From Nocardioides panzhihuensis (lineage in GTDB: Bacteria > Actinomycetota > Actinomycetes > Propionibacteriales > Nocardioidaceae), in NCBI RefSeq assembly GCF_013408335.1, contig NZ_JACBZR010000001.1, positions 620,001-684,000 of the forward strand: a stretch of 64,000 nt of DNA, in the 5' to 3' direction. The translations under genes and the position numbers were made by a program. The notes beneath the pieces were generated by a model. It did no database searches, had not been told where the DNA came from, and was given only the letters and a program-made list of their open reading frames with translations. Of this stretch, positions 34,065 through 44,506 are shown piece after piece. The number at the start of each line of letters is the position of its first letter. The stretch's first letter is position 1.

Positions 34065-35153
34065 ATGTCCCGCGTACGTCCGATAGCCCCTGCCCTCGCC
34101 TCGGTGCTCGTCCTGCTGGCTGCGCTGACCGCCTGCGGGTCCTCGCAGGAGGCTGCGGGTGAGCAGGGGAGCGCGGTCTCGGCCGAGCGCTGCGAGCAGA
34201 ACGAGGAGGCCGGGAAGATCACCTATATGTCGGGCTACTACTGGCAGGCGTCGGCCTCGATCATGGAAGCGATCGCCGCGGACCGGTTGGGCTACTTCAA
34301 CGACCTCTGCCTCGACGTCGAGCTCCAGCCGGGCTCGGGCGACGTCTCCCAGAACGCCAAGCTGATCGCCGCCGGGAAGGTCCAGGTCGGGCCGCTCTCC
34401 GAGCAGGACATCATGACCTCCAACGCGAGCGGCCTGAAGGTGCTCGGTGTCTCGTCCTACTCCAACGCCGGTCTCGATGTGCTGATGACCCGCTCCGACA
34501 TCACCGATCTCGCCCAGCTCGAGGGCAAGACCCTCGGCCACAAGGGCTGGGTGCCGGTCGGTGTGCAGGCGATGCTCGCCCAGGCGGGGGTCGACATGTC
34601 GAAGGTGAAGCAGGTCAAGGTCGGCTACGACCCCGGCATCCTGACCCGTGGGCAGGTCGACGCGCTGGTCGGGTTCGTCTCCAACGAGCCCAACCAGCTG
34701 AAGGAAGCCGGCGAGGAGGTCACCGTCTGGGAGCCGACCGACTTCGACGTGCCCGGCTCCCTGGGCGCCTACTCCGTCAACCCCGCTTGGGCGAAGAAGC
34801 ACCCCACCGCGGTCCAGGACTTCCTCCGCGCCATCTTCAAGGCCTACGCCTACTGCGCTGCCGACGAGCACGTCGAGGAGTGCATCGGCTATCAGCACGA
34901 CCTCGCCGGCGCCGAGTCCGACGAGAAGCACGAGACGGCGATCTGGCGCACCGAGGTCGAGGTGGCTGCCGACAACCCGCTGCCGGGCAGGTTCGGCTCG
35001 GTCGACCCCGACAACGTCGCCGCGCTGGCCGGGGTCGTGACGACGTACGCCGGGCAGAAGGTCACGCCCGAGGACGCCGCCTCCTGGTTCGACACGTCCT
35101 TCGCCGAGGCCGTCGTCGACGATACGGACAAGGTGATCTGGCCCGCCCCGTGA
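34065..35153 (+). CDS. ABC transporter substrate-binding lipoprotein (SsuA/THI5-like)
   Basis: 362 residues. The lipobox LTAC is near residue 22. Two-lobed SsuA/THI5-like features include MEAIAADRLGYFNDLCLDVELQPGSGDV, AAGKVQVGPLSEQDIMTSNASGLKVLG and DPGILTRGQVDALVGFVSNEPNQL. Three cysteines may form disulfides. The substrate could be a sulfonate, nitrate-like anion or a thiamine precursor; no TPP riboswitch precedes this operon, which weakens the last. AAGGAG lies 6-7 nt before the ATG at 34065. Confidence 0.87.
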   Translation: MSRVRPIAPALASVLVLLAALTACGSSQEAAGEQGSAVSAERCEQNEEAGKITYMSGYYWQASASIMEAIAADRLGYFNDLCLDVELQPGSGDVSQNAKLIAAGKVQVGPLSEQDIMTSNASGLKVLGVSSYSNAGLDVLMTRSDITDLAQLEGKTLGHKGWVPVGVQAMLAQAGVDMSKVKQVKVGYDPGILTRGQVDALVGFVSNEPNQLKEAGEEVTVWEPTDFDVPGSLGAYSVNPAWAKKHPTAVQDFLRAIFKAYAYCAADEHVEECIGYQHDLAGAESDEKHETAIWRTEVEVAADNPLPGRFGSVDPDNVAALAGVVTTYAGQKVTPEDAASWFDTSFAEAVVDDTDKVIWPAP

Positions 35154-35182
35154 CGTGACCGACGACAAACCCACGCGTTCGC

Positions 35183-35205
35183 GTTGAAACTTTTGCCTGT
35201 TCAAC
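35183..35205 (+). promoter_or_regulatory. Inverted repeat upstream of the metalloprotease gene
   Basis: GTTGAA (35183-35188) and TTCAAC (35200-35205) are separated by 11 nt in an AT-richer stretch that also holds TTGACC at 35212. It could be an operator for the protease gene or a weak terminator after the transporter. The remainder to 35302 shows no further element. Confidence 0.35.
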
Positions 35206-35315
35206 ACGGATTTGACCATAGTTTCTATAGCCGTTCCCCTGGGTCAACGTTTGAATCTCCTGTGGCCGCCGGCGTCGATCGCCGGTGGTCGTTCATGAAT
35301 CCAGGAGGAAGAGCT

Positions 35316-36119
35316 ATGCGAGTTCGTATTCCCATGATGATCGCCGCGGCTGCGGGTGCCGCGGCGCTGACTGCGTCGATGGTTCCCGCATCCGCCGGAG
35401 AGGCGCCGAGCTACCAGGAGTTCGAGGAGTCCACGTACGTGGACGTCGACGGTCAGTACGTCGTCAACGGCGACGAGGTCGTCTCCAACCAGGGCGACCT
35501 GCACAAGTTCTACGAGTCGATGGTCTCGACGCCGAAGCACGTCCCGAAAGACGGCCTCATCGTCAACACCGTCAGCGGCAAGGACGACAAGTGGTCGGCC
35601 TCGCAGGCGCTCAACCTGACCTACTGCGTCTCGAACAAGTTCGGCACCGACAAGGCCGCCATCGTCACCGCGATGGAGCAGGGTGCCGGCCTCTGGGAGG
35701 CGGCGAGCACGGCCGTCGAGTTCACCTACAACCCGACCCAGGACGCCTCCTGCAACACTCGCAACTCGAACGTGCTCTTCTCGGTCGAGCCCGTGAGCAC
35801 CACGCAGTACATCGCGCGGGCGTTCTTCCCGTCGACCTCGAAGCGCTCGCGCAACGTCCTCATCGACGACTCGATATTCTCGTCGGGCAACTGGGAGCCG
35901 GTCGACATCCTCGCTCACGAGCTCGGGCACGCCCTCGGGTTCCGGCACGAGCACACCCGACCGGAGGCGGCGACCTGCTTCGAGGACAACAACTGGCGTG
36001 CGCTGACCCCGTACGACTCCTCCTCGATCATGCACTACCCGCAGTGCAACGGCGGCTCGGAGGACCTGGAGTTCCAGACCTCCGACGCGGCCGGGCTCCG
36101 GGCGCTGTACGGCTCCTGA
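35316..36119 (+). CDS. Secreted zinc metalloprotease (M57/metzincin-like)
   Basis: 267 residues. The signal peptide ends near ASAGEA (about 28). The zinc site HELGHALGFRHEHTRPE (His 201, 205 and 211, with Glu 202 catalytic) and a Met-turn SSSIMHYP (Met about 239) define a metzincin. The short catalytic domain and the end AAGLRALYGS match the HEIGH-type M57 family. Residues about 30-95 may form a propeptide. The substrate is unknown. AGGAGGA lies 6 nt before the ATG. Confidence 0.85.
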   Translation: MRVRIPMMIAAAAGAAALTASMVPASAGEAPSYQEFEESTYVDVDGQYVVNGDEVVSNQGDLHKFYESMVSTPKHVPKDGLIVNTVSGKDDKWSASQALNLTYCVSNKFGTDKAAIVTAMEQGAGLWEAASTAVEFTYNPTQDASCNTRNSNVLFSVEPVSTTQYIARAFFPSTSKRSRNVLIDDSIFSSGNWEPVDILAHELGHALGFRHEHTRPEAATCFEDNNWRALTPYDSSSIMHYPQCNGGSEDLEFQTSDAAGLRALYGS

Positions 36120-36133
36120 GCCGGTAGCAGAAA

Positions 36134-36169
36134 GATGGCGGCCCTCCCGGTTCCGGGAGGGCCGCCATC
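36134..36169. terminator. Strong bidirectional terminator hairpin
   Basis: A perfect 17-bp stem (GATGGCGGCCCTCCCGG and its complement) with a TT loop, in the 75-bp gap between convergent stops. A T-richer segment (GTCGTTCTATGG) follows on the plus strand. Confidence 0.9.
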
Positions 36170-36194
36170 GTCGTTCTATGGAACCTGTTCGGGG

Positions 36195-38042
36195 CTAGTA
36201 GGAGAGCCCGTGGCCCAGCGGGTAGAGGTCGGGGATCTCGACCGGCAGCTTGCCGCTCGGGTCGACCTCGCCGTAGAGCACCCGCACCAGCGACTCGAGC
36301 TGGTGAGAGGTGTAGCCGTAGGTGTTGAGGATGGTCGCGGCCTCCGGGAAGGACGTGACGTCGTACGGGTTGCGCATCGCGGTCACGACCACCGGGGTGT
36401 CGGTGTCGAGCAGGGCCTTGACCAGCTTGGTCTGGGCCACCGCGGCGGGCGTCGGCTGACCGGTCGCCGGGTTGATCTGCCAGGCGTTGTTGGTCGGCAC
36501 CACGACCAGGTCCTTGCCCTCGGCGGCCTTGACCGCAGCGGCGATGTTCGCGTCGGTCGGTGTGGTGCCCGACTGCAGCACCTGGGTGGTCGCGCCGCGC
36601 TTCTGGAGGCCGGCCGCGATGCCCGCGGTCGTGTCGACACCCCAGCCCGCGACCAGAACGTTCTTCGGCCCGGCCGCCAGCGGCAGCAGGTCGTCGTCGT
36701 TCTTCACCAAGGTGGTGGTGCGGTCGGAGATGGACTGGGCGTCGGCCTTGTGCAGCGGGTTGCTGAAGACCGCCGGAGCGGCTGCCGCGTCGACGTAGGG
36801 GTCCTGGAAGATCTCGTTGTCGAGCTTGTGCTTCAGGATCCGGTAGACCGACTGGTCGAGCCGCTTGCGCGAGATGGTGCCGTCCTTGACGGCGTCGGTG
36901 ACCGCGGCGTAGGCGATGTCCATCTTCGGCGGGATGAGCAGCTGGTCGGCACCGGCCAGGAAGGCCTCGACCGGGGCGACGTCGGCCGGGTAGGTCGCGG
37001 CCGCGCCCTGCATGTCGAGGGCGTCGGTGACGATCAGGCCGTCGAAGCCCATCTCCTCGCGGAGCAGGCCGGTGAGGATCGGCTCGGACATGGTCGCCGG
37101 CTCACCGGTGGGGTCGATCGCGGGCACGGTCACGTGCGCCGTCATGATCGCGTCGATCCCGGCGTCGATCGCGGCCTTGAAGGGCGGCAGGTCGATCTCC
37201 TCGAGCTGCTCGCGGGTGTGAGTCACCTCGGGCAGGCCGTAGTGGCTGTCGACTCCGGTGTCGCCGTGGCCGGGGAAGTGCTTGGCGATCGAGGACAGGT
37301 TGCCGTCGTCGAAGCCTTCGACCTCGGCGACGACGATGTCGGAGACCGCGGCCGGGTCGGCGCCGGGCGAGCGGATCCCGATCACCGGGTTGTTGGGGTT
37401 GAGGTTGACGTCGGCGACCGGGGCGTAGTCCTGAGTGACGCCGACGGCGGCCAGCTCGGTGCCGATCACCTCAGCCGAACGGGCGGCGTCGTCGGTCGAG
37501 CCGTTGGCGCCCAGCGCCATCTGTCCGGGCATCTGGGTCGCGCCGCTGGCAGGACCGAAGCGCGCCACGAGCGCGCCGCCCTCCTGGTCGACGGCGATGT
37601 TCAAGGGGATCTTGGGCCGCTGCTGCAGCGCGGCCTGCTGGAGGCCGTTGGAGAGGGTCGCCACCTGGGCCGGGTCGCCGATGTTGTCGGGGCCGCGGGT
37701 GGTGAAGTAGATGACGCCGCCGGGCTGATACTTCGCGATCGCCTGCGCCGGGGTGTCCACCCCGTAGAGCTTCTGGTTCCCGGCCTTCGCCGCGTCGCTG
37801 ACGGTGTTGGCGTCGCGTCCGTAGACCTCGATCACGAAGAGCTGGCCGATCTTCTGCTGAAGCGACATGTGCTGCATCAGGGAGACGATCTTGCCGTGCT
37901 GTGTCGGCGTCTTGCCGCTGGCGGCCGTGGCCTGCTCCGGCCCTGCGGCATGGGTTGCTGCGTACGGCATCGAAACCGCCACCGCGGCAGCAAGACCCGC
38001 GGCCGCGAGTCTCCCGCACCTAGTCAGTGTCGTTCTGCTCAT
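36195..38042 (-). CDS. Secreted GH3 beta-N-acetylhexosaminidase (NagZ-like)
   Basis: 615 residues. The signal peptide ends near residue 33. The catalytic TIM barrel (about 55-390) has PLNIAVDQEGG, the family motif KHFPGHGDTGVDSHYGLP (about 254-271) whose Asp-His dyad marks N-acetylglucosaminidases, and the nucleophile Asp in GLIVTDALDM (about 340). A second alpha/beta domain follows (about 430-615; NVLVAGWGVDTTAGI, VVTAMRNPYDV), absent from short NagZ enzymes. It probably cleaves GlcNAc from peptidoglycan or chitin fragments outside the cell. Confidence 0.92.
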   Translation of the reverse strand: MSRTTLTRCGRLAAAGLAAAVAVSMPYAATHAAGPEQATAASGKTPTQHGKIVSLMQHMSLQQKIGQLFVIEVYGRDANTVSDAAKAGNQKLYGVDTPAQAIAKYQPGGVIYFTTRGPDNIGDPAQVATLSNGLQQAALQQRPKIPLNIAVDQEGGALVARFGPASGATQMPGQMALGANGSTDDAARSAEVIGTELAAVGVTQDYAPVADVNLNPNNPVIGIRSPGADPAAVSDIVVAEVEGFDDGNLSSIAKHFPGHGDTGVDSHYGLPEVTHTREQLEEIDLPPFKAAIDAGIDAIMTAHVTVPAIDPTGEPATMSEPILTGLLREEMGFDGLIVTDALDMQGAAATYPADVAPVEAFLAGADQLLIPPKMDIAYAAVTDAVKDGTISRKRLDQSVYRILKHKLDNEIFQDPYVDAAAAPAVFSNPLHKADAQSISDRTTTLVKNDDDLLPLAAGPKNVLVAGWGVDTTAGIAAGLQKRGATTQVLQSGTTPTDANIAAAVKAAEGKDLVVVPTNNAWQINPATGQPTPAAVAQTKLVKALLDTDTPVVVTAMRNPYDVTSFPEAATILNTYGYTSHQLESLVRVLYGEVDPSGKLPVEIPDLYPLGHGLSY

Positions 38043-38168
38043 GACAACCTCTCCATCTGCACCGCTGATACGCGGCACGGCGATTCACTTTAGGGGCTAT
38101 CAACCGGCCATGGAAGAAAATTGCGGAGACTGTGGAATTGGCACGTCCAATCGGGGGTTCTGGCGACT

Positions 38169-38224
38169 GAATCTGTAGTTGCAGAGGACGAAACTCGACA
38201 TTCGTCACCCACAACTACAGATTC
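38169..38224. repeat. 13-nt inverted repeat in the divergent GH3 / BNR gap
   Basis: GAATCTGTAGTTG (38169-38181) pairs exactly with CAACTACAGATTC (38212-38224), with 30 nt between. It lies in a 254-bp AT-richer gap between divergent genes and may be an operator pair. I see no other element between 38043 and 38296. Confidence 0.6.
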
Positions 38225-38296
38225 GCCTGTTCGCGGTGCCGTCTCGGCGGACGAATTTTGTCAGTTCGGTGGACAGAATGGGCCGGCAGGGACAGG

Positions 38297-39376
38297 GTGA
38301 ACTCCGTGCGCATCGTTGTCGGAGCCGCAGCGGCGGCCACTCTCGCTCTCACCACCCTCACCTTCGCGCCGGCGGCGCAGGCTGTGCAGTCTGTGCCGTC
38401 TGGGCAGCCAGGAGGTGCGTACGACTGGACGTCTGTGAACGTCGATACGAAGCAGGGGTTCCGGGCGCTCGACGCCGTCGACGCGGACACCGCGTGGCTC
38501 GGCGGCGACGGCGGGGGAGTCTTCCGTACGACGGATGGCGGCCGGACCTGGGACGAGGTGTCCCCACCGGGAGCCGACGAGCTGCTCTTCCGTGACATCG
38601 AGGCGCGCTCGGCGAGCGAGGCGGTGGTGCTCTCGATCGGCGAGGGCGAGGCCAGCCGGATCTACAAGACCGTCGACGGTGGCGCGACCTGGACCGAGAC
38701 GTTCCGCTCCGCGGAGCCGACCGCGTTCTACAACTGTCTCGACTTCTGGCCTGGTGGCAAGCGCGGGATCGCGATGAGCGACCCGGTGGACGGCGAGTGG
38801 CGGATCATCACCACCGCCGACGGCGGCGACACCTGGACGATCGCGGACACGCGTGGTCTGGAGGCTCCCGGTGAGCTCGGCTACTCCGCCAGCGGGACCT
38901 GCCTGGTCACCGCGGGCGGTCGAGACGCCTGGATCGGTGGTGGCGGCTCGGCCGCGAGGGTCCACGCCACCCACGACGGTGGCCGCACCTGGTCGTCGGC
39001 CGACTCCACGATCGCGACTGGCGAGGCCGCCGGAGTCTTCGGTCTCGGCTTCCGCAATCCCCGCCAGGGGATCGCGGTGGGTGGCGACTTCGGGCTCGAG
39101 GACGACGGCGTCGACCGTGCTGCCTACTCCACCGACGGTGGTCGCACCTGGACGAACTCAGCCTCCGACCTGGGCGGATACCGCGAGGCGGTCGCCTGGA
39201 TCGGCGGCAGCACCGCGATCGCGGTCGGCCCGAACGGCAGCGACCTCACCCACGACAACGGCCGCTCCTGGAAGCCGTTCGGCGCCGAGCAGACCCGCTT
39301 CCACACCGTCGACTGCGTCGGCGGCACCTGCTGGGCCGCCGGTGCGGGTGGGCGGGTCGGAGTGCTCACCCGCTGA
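38297..39376 (+). CDS. Secreted BNR/Asp-box repeat protein
   Basis: 359 residues. The signal peptide is about 30 residues (VRIVVGAAAAATLALTTLTFAPAAQA). At least four Asp-box motifs occur: TTDGGRTW, TVDGGATW, THDGGRTW and STDGGRTW, with a fifth diverged as THDNGRSW. This predicts a beta-propeller like Ycf48 or sialidase-fold proteins; the sialidase catalytic Arg triad is not evident, so enzymatic activity is doubtful. The GTG at 38297 is preferred because it directly precedes the signal peptide. Confidence 0.8.
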   Translation: MNSVRIVVGAAAAATLALTTLTFAPAAQAVQSVPSGQPGGAYDWTSVNVDTKQGFRALDAVDADTAWLGGDGGGVFRTTDGGRTWDEVSPPGADELLFRDIEARSASEAVVLSIGEGEASRIYKTVDGGATWTETFRSAEPTAFYNCLDFWPGGKRGIAMSDPVDGEWRIITTADGGDTWTIADTRGLEAPGELGYSASGTCLVTAGGRDAWIGGGGSAARVHATHDGGRTWSSADSTIATGEAAGVFGLGFRNPRQGIAVGGDFGLEDDGVDRAAYSTDGGRTWTNSASDLGGYREAVAWIGGSTAIAVGPNGSDLTHDNGRSWKPFGAEQTRFHTVDCVGGTCWAAGAGGRVGVLTR

Positions 39377-39392
39377 GGCCAGATCTGCTGGG

Positions 39393-39800
39393 TCAGATCT
39401 TGAGCCCGATCGTCATCGGGCCGCGCGACGCCATCTCGTGCTCGCCACGCTCGACGCAGAACTCGTTGCCCTCGGGGTCACGGAGCGCGACGAAGCCGGT
39501 CCCGTCCTCCTTGCGGTGGTCGCCGAAGACGGTGGCTCCGAGCTCGAGCGCCCGCTCGACCAGCTCGTCACGGGTGCTGTCCTCCGGCTTGATGTCGATG
39601 TGGACGCGGTTCTTCGCCGACTTCGCCTCGGGCACCGGGACGAAGAGGAGCATCATCTCCGTCGAGGGGAAGCTCTTGGCGACGATCACCTCGGGGTCCT
39701 CGTCGTAGAAGAGGTGCCAGCCGGTGATCGCCGACCAGAACCCTCCGAGCTTGCGGGCGTCGGTGCAGTCGAAGGTGAGATGGCGGATCTGGATCGTCAT
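39393..39800 (-). CDS. VOC (glyoxalase/bleomycin resistance) family protein
   Basis: 135 residues with the paired beta-alpha-beta-beta-beta fold. RHLTFDCTDARKLGGFWSAITGWHL opens the fold, KNRVHIDIKPED carries a metal-ligand-like His, and FVALRDPEGNEFCVE ends it. The arrangement resembles glyoxalase-like DUF proteins of actinobacteria; the substrate is unknown. The ATG at 39800 removes a short unsupported extension. Two AGATCT copies in the convergent gap form a weak stem. Confidence 0.82.
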   Translation of the reverse strand: MTIQIRHLTFDCTDARKLGGFWSAITGWHLFYDEDPEVIVAKSFPSTEMMLLFVPVPEAKSAKNRVHIDIKPEDSTRDELVERALELGATVFGDHRKEDGTGFVALRDPEGNEFCVERGEHEMASRGPMTIGLKI

Positions 39801-39839
39801 GGCCGGATCATCCACGATGCCGCTCGGAGGAGAAACGGG

Positions 39840-41468
39840 TTATTCGACGAACTCCGAGACCGTACGCGGCGTGGCCGCCGTCGCGAGCGCGACGGCCGTC
39901 TCGACCGGCACGTCCGGGACCTCCACGTACTCCCGGCCGGCCGCTGTCATGGCGGTGACCTGGGCGAGCCCGAGGCGACGGTCGAAGTAGGTCTGCTTGA
40001 CCCGCCAGCCGATGATGCCCTCGGTCTGCAGAGCGGTGCGGACGGTCGTGAAGGAGCCGGATCGGACGACCAGATAGCGCTCGGTGAGCGCGTGGCCGAG
40101 GTGGCGGTGGGCGAGCTCGGCGCCGAGCAGCTCGAGGACGAACCCGATCACCAGCACCGCGACCGGTAGCCACCAGAGCCAGAGGTCGCCGTAGACCCCG
40201 ATCAGCACCGTCGGCACCAGCGCGAGCGACGTCACTATCGCCGTGCCGATCAGCGCCCGGAACCAGTAGCGGCGCCGTGGCCGAGGTCCGTGGCCGGTGA
40301 GCTCGGCCGAGAACGCGTCCTCGCCGAGGATGTCCCTGCCCACGGTCGACACCACGGACTCCGGCGCCGTCGGCAGGACCGCGGGGAAGTTGTCGTCGAG
40401 ACCGGTCGTGAGCAGGTTGAGGTCGGCCCCGCCGGCCAGGCCGATCAGCGGGCCGACGGTCGAGGTGGCGCCGCGTACCTTCGCCTCTTCCACCGTCGTC
40501 GCGCGAGTGCTGGTCAGGCCGAAGCTGCGCCGCAGCGTGGTGCCCTCGCGGCCCTGCTCGCGCACCACCTGGAGGTCCCACCAACGTACGACGTAGCCGA
40601 CGCACGAGCCGGCCGCCCAGACCAGCACGGCGACGACGACCGCGATCGGGATCGCGATCAGCAGCATGTCGAGGAACGACTCGATCGGCCGGCCGTTGAT
40701 CTCGCCGTCGTCGACCCGGAGCCCGAGCGTCTGCTCCCAGGGGATGAGCTCGGAGAAGGCGCCGAAGAACGCGGCCAGGCCACCAAGCGCGATCGCGAGG
40801 TTCTTGAGGTTGAGCGGGGCGTACTTGATCCAGGACCAGTCGAGCTTGGCGATCACCTCGCCGTCGTCTGCGACGGACGCTGGCGAGACCTCGCTGCCAC
40901 CGGTGGCGGTCGACTCCGTCGAGCCCTCGTCGCCGGAGGCTTCGCCGCCGGGCTCGACCGCCTCGGCCGCCGATGGCGAAGGTGTGGCGTGCAACAGTTC
41001 GCGTCGCAGCCGGGCGGCGGATTCCTTGGTCAGGGAGTCGAGGTTGATCTGGCCCTCGTCGACCCCGGTGCCGACGCTGACCTTGGTGACGCCGAGCGCA
41101 CGGTGGACGAGGGTCGAGTTGAGATCGACGCTGCGCACCCGGTCGAGGCGGGCGGTCAGGGTGGTGCGGTTGAGCAGCCCCTTGCGGACCTCCAGATGGG
41201 TCGGGGTCACCCGATATGTCGTGGTCAGCCAGGGGATCAGACCGATGACCGCGGCGACCACGGCGATGCCGACAGCGACCAGCAGGCCGATGAGCGGGTT
41301 GGCCTGCCCGGCACCGAAGGCACCGACGGCGACCGGGATGACGGCCTGGCGCAGCGTCGAGATCGGGCTGACCACGGCCGTCCATCCGGCCAGACGCTGC
41401 CACTCGTCCTCCGGGACCGGGGGCTGCGGGGGAGTCGGGGGCGTCGGGGGCGTCTCCGGAGTGCTCAC
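39840..41468 (-). CDS. PH-domain (YdbT-type) membrane protein
   Basis: 542 residues. The N-terminus is Pro-rich. Paired helices (PLIGLLVAVGIAVVAAVIGLIPWL and later pairs) alternate with bacterial PH (DUF304) domains. Domain hallmarks are TYRVTPTHLEVRKGLLNRTTLTARLDRVRSVDL (about 85-118) and a similar YLVVRSGSFTTVRTALQTEGIIGWRVKQTYFDRRLGLAQVT near the C-terminus. An acidic linker (about 165-205) separates the halves. It forms an operon with the smaller PH-domain gene upstream (GTGA overlap). It may respond to envelope stress as YdbS/YdbT do in Bacillus; that is inference. Confidence 0.85.
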   Translation of the reverse strand: MSTPETPPTPPTPPQPPVPEDEWQRLAGWTAVVSPISTLRQAVIPVAVGAFGAGQANPLIGLLVAVGIAVVAAVIGLIPWLTTTYRVTPTHLEVRKGLLNRTTLTARLDRVRSVDLNSTLVHRALGVTKVSVGTGVDEGQINLDSLTKESAARLRRELLHATPSPSAAEAVEPGGEASGDEGSTESTATGGSEVSPASVADDGEVIAKLDWSWIKYAPLNLKNLAIALGGLAAFFGAFSELIPWEQTLGLRVDDGEINGRPIESFLDMLLIAIPIAVVVAVLVWAAGSCVGYVVRWWDLQVVREQGREGTTLRRSFGLTSTRATTVEEAKVRGATSTVGPLIGLAGGADLNLLTTGLDDNFPAVLPTAPESVVSTVGRDILGEDAFSAELTGHGPRPRRRYWFRALIGTAIVTSLALVPTVLIGVYGDLWLWWLPVAVLVIGFVLELLGAELAHRHLGHALTERYLVVRSGSFTTVRTALQTEGIIGWRVKQTYFDRRLGLAQVTAMTAAGREYVEVPDVPVETAVALATAATPRTVSEFVE

Positions 41469-41983
41469 GTCGCGTCCTCAGGCGTCGCCGCGGTGATCGC
41501 GACCAACTTCGCGACGACCTCGAGCGCGAGCGCGTCATCGAGGCACGAGATCTCGACGATGCCTGCGGACGAGGCGGTCGAGACCTTGACCGTACGCAGC
41601 CCGAAGTGCCGCATCAGCGGCCCCTGGGTCGAGTCGACCGTCTGCACCCGGGAGAGCGGCACGATCTCGTCGACGACGGTGAGCCAGCCGTGGCGTACGT
41701 GGACGGCGATCTCGGTCACCTCCCACCGGTGGATCCGGAACCGGACCGACGGCACGAAGGTCACTCCCGGGATCGGCGCCAAGACCATCAGCGCAACGGC
41801 CAGCCAGATCAGCCACGTCCACCAACCGGAGGGCGTCAGGACCGCCGTGACCGCCGCGCCGATCGCGAAGGCCAGCCAGAACACGGCACCGATGGCCGAG
41901 GTCATACGCCAGTAGGCCGGTGCTCGTTCGGAGACCTGATGAGCAGGTTCGCGAAGTCGTCGTGGTGCGTCGGGGGCGTTCAC
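41465..41983 (-). CDS. PH-domain (YdbS-type) membrane protein
   Basis: 172 residues. Two helices (IGAVFWLAFAIGAAVTAVLT and WLIWLAVALMVLAPIPG) precede one bacterial PH domain: VRFRIHRWEVTEIAVHVRHGWLTVVDEIVPLSRVQTVDSTQG. This matches the YdbS half of a YdbS-YdbT pair. The GTG at 41983 follows TAGGCT by 8 nt; a longer N-terminal extension is Arg/His-rich noise. Confidence 0.83.
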   Translation of the reverse strand: MNAPDAPRRLREPAHQVSERAPAYWRMTSAIGAVFWLAFAIGAAVTAVLTPSGWWTWLIWLAVALMVLAPIPGVTFVPSVRFRIHRWEVTEIAVHVRHGWLTVVDEIVPLSRVQTVDSTQGPLMRHFGLRTVKVSTASSAGIVEISCLDDALALEVVAKLVAITAATPEDAT

Positions 41984-41991
41984 AGGAGGCG

Positions 41992-41997
41992 AGCCTA
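41992..41997 (-). promoter_or_regulatory. -10 box (TAGGCT) of the PH-domain operon
   Basis: TAGGCT on the minus strand, 8 nt from the GTG at 41983. It abuts the stop of the GH1 gene. Confidence 0.5.
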
Positions 41998-42012
41998 TGG
42001 GGTGGCCGGTCT

Positions 42013-43341
<1,329 letters not shown>

Positions 43342-43406
43342 GCCGTCGAGTTTGCCCGCCCGACCCCGGCTCTGTCCGCGTTTCGGCTGTGCTCGGCGTA
43401 CGACCC

Positions 43407-43412
43407 TAGGAT
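43407..43412 (+). promoter_or_regulatory. -10 box (TAGGAT) of ychF
   Basis: TAGGAT ends 8 nt before the GTG at 43421; no Shine-Dalgarno is visible. Confidence 0.5.
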
Positions 43413-43420
43413 TGTCGATC

Positions 43421-44494
43421 GTGGCACTCACCATCGGCATCGTGGGACTTCCCAACGCGGGCAAGTCGACCCTCTTCAACGCTCTGACCAAGAACGACGT
43501 ACTCGCGGCGAACTACCCCTTCGCCACCATCGAGCCCAACGTCGGCGTCGTCGGGGTGCCCGACGAGCGGCTGCCGGAGCTGGCGAAGATCTACGGGTCC
43601 CAGAAGCTGCTGCCGGCCACGGTGCAGTTCGTCGACATCGCCGGGATCGTGCGCGGCGCCTCGCAGGGTGAGGGTCTGGGCAACAAGTTCCTCTCCCACA
43701 TCCGTGAGTCCGACGCGATCTGCCAGGTCACCCGGGTGTTCCGCGACGACGACGTCACCCACGTCGACGGCAAGGTCGAGCCCGCCAACGACATCTCCAC
43801 GATCCAGACCGAGCTGATCCTGGCCGACCTGGAGACGGTCGAGAAGGCGATCCCGCGGCTGGAGAAGGAGTCGCGCAAGGCCCCCGACCTCAAGGCCAAC
43901 CTAGCCGCTGTGATCGAGGCCAAGGAGGCCCTCGAGGCCGGCACCCCGATCATCGCCACCAAGATCGACCGGGCTCTGATCCGCGACCTGATGCTGCTGA
44001 CCGCCAAGCCCTACATCTTCGTCTTCAACTGCGACTCCGACGAGCTCGCCGACGAGGCCCTGAAGGACTCGATGCGCGAGCTGGTCGCTCCCGCCGAGGC
44101 GATCTTCCTGGACGCGAAGTTCGAGTCCGAGCTCGTCGAGCTCGACGAGGACGAGGCCCGCGAGTTCCTGGCCGACGCCGGCGTCGAGGAGCCTGGCCTG
44201 GACATCCTGGCCCGCGTCGGCTTCGACACCCTCGGCCTGCAGACCTACCTGACGGCCGGGCCCAAGGAGGTCCGCGCCTGGGAGATCCCCCAGGGCGCCA
44301 CCGCTCCCGAGGCCGCCGGTGTCATCCACACCGACTTCCAGAAGGGCTTCATCAAGGCCGAGATCGTCTCCTACGACGACCTCATCGCGTGCGGCTCCGT
44401 CGCCAAGGCACGTGACCTCGGCAAGGTGCGCATGGAGGGCAAGGACTACGTCATGGCCGACGGCGACGTTGTCGAGTTCCGCTTCAACGTCTAG
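43421..44494 (+). CDS. ychF: Redox-regulated ATPase YchF
   Basis: 357 residues, an Obg-related P-loop protein preferring ATP. G1 is GLPNAGKSTLFNAL, switch segments follow in NYPFATIEPNVG and QFVDIAGIVRGASQGEGLGNKFL, and the diverged G4 position explains ATP use. The TGS domain at the C-terminus (AWEIPQGATAPEAAGVIHTDFQKGFIKAEIV and GKDYVMADGDVVEFRFNV) is complete. The GTG at 43421 gives the family N-terminus MALTIGIVG; a 45-codon upstream frame was rejected. Confidence 0.96.
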   Translation: MALTIGIVGLPNAGKSTLFNALTKNDVLAANYPFATIEPNVGVVGVPDERLPELAKIYGSQKLLPATVQFVDIAGIVRGASQGEGLGNKFLSHIRESDAICQVTRVFRDDDVTHVDGKVEPANDISTIQTELILADLETVEKAIPRLEKESRKAPDLKANLAAVIEAKEALEAGTPIIATKIDRALIRDLMLLTAKPYIFVFNCDSDELADEALKDSMRELVAPAEAIFLDAKFESELVELDEDEAREFLADAGVEEPGLDILARVGFDTLGLQTYLTAGPKEVRAWEIPQGATAPEAAGVIHTDFQKGFIKAEIVSYDDLIACGSVAKARDLGKVRMEGKDYVMADGDVVEFRFNV

Positions 44495-44506
44495 TTCGGG
44501 GACGAA

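Noticed and set aside
34065..35153. Binding protein considered as a thiamine-precursor (ThiY) protein
   Set aside because: The THI5-like fold is shared with sulfonate and nitrate binders, and no TPP riboswitch precedes the operon, so the substrate was left open.
36135..38093. Plus-strand frame of 652 codons opposite the GH3 gene
   Set aside because: It overlaps the terminator hairpin and a well-conserved GH3 enzyme on the other strand; its composition is repetitive and lacks any motif.
38169..38224. Inverted repeat tested as a tRNA or terminator
   Set aside because: The arms are 30 nt apart with no cloverleaf or T-loop sequence and no U-tract, and it lies between divergent genes, where a terminator is not expected.
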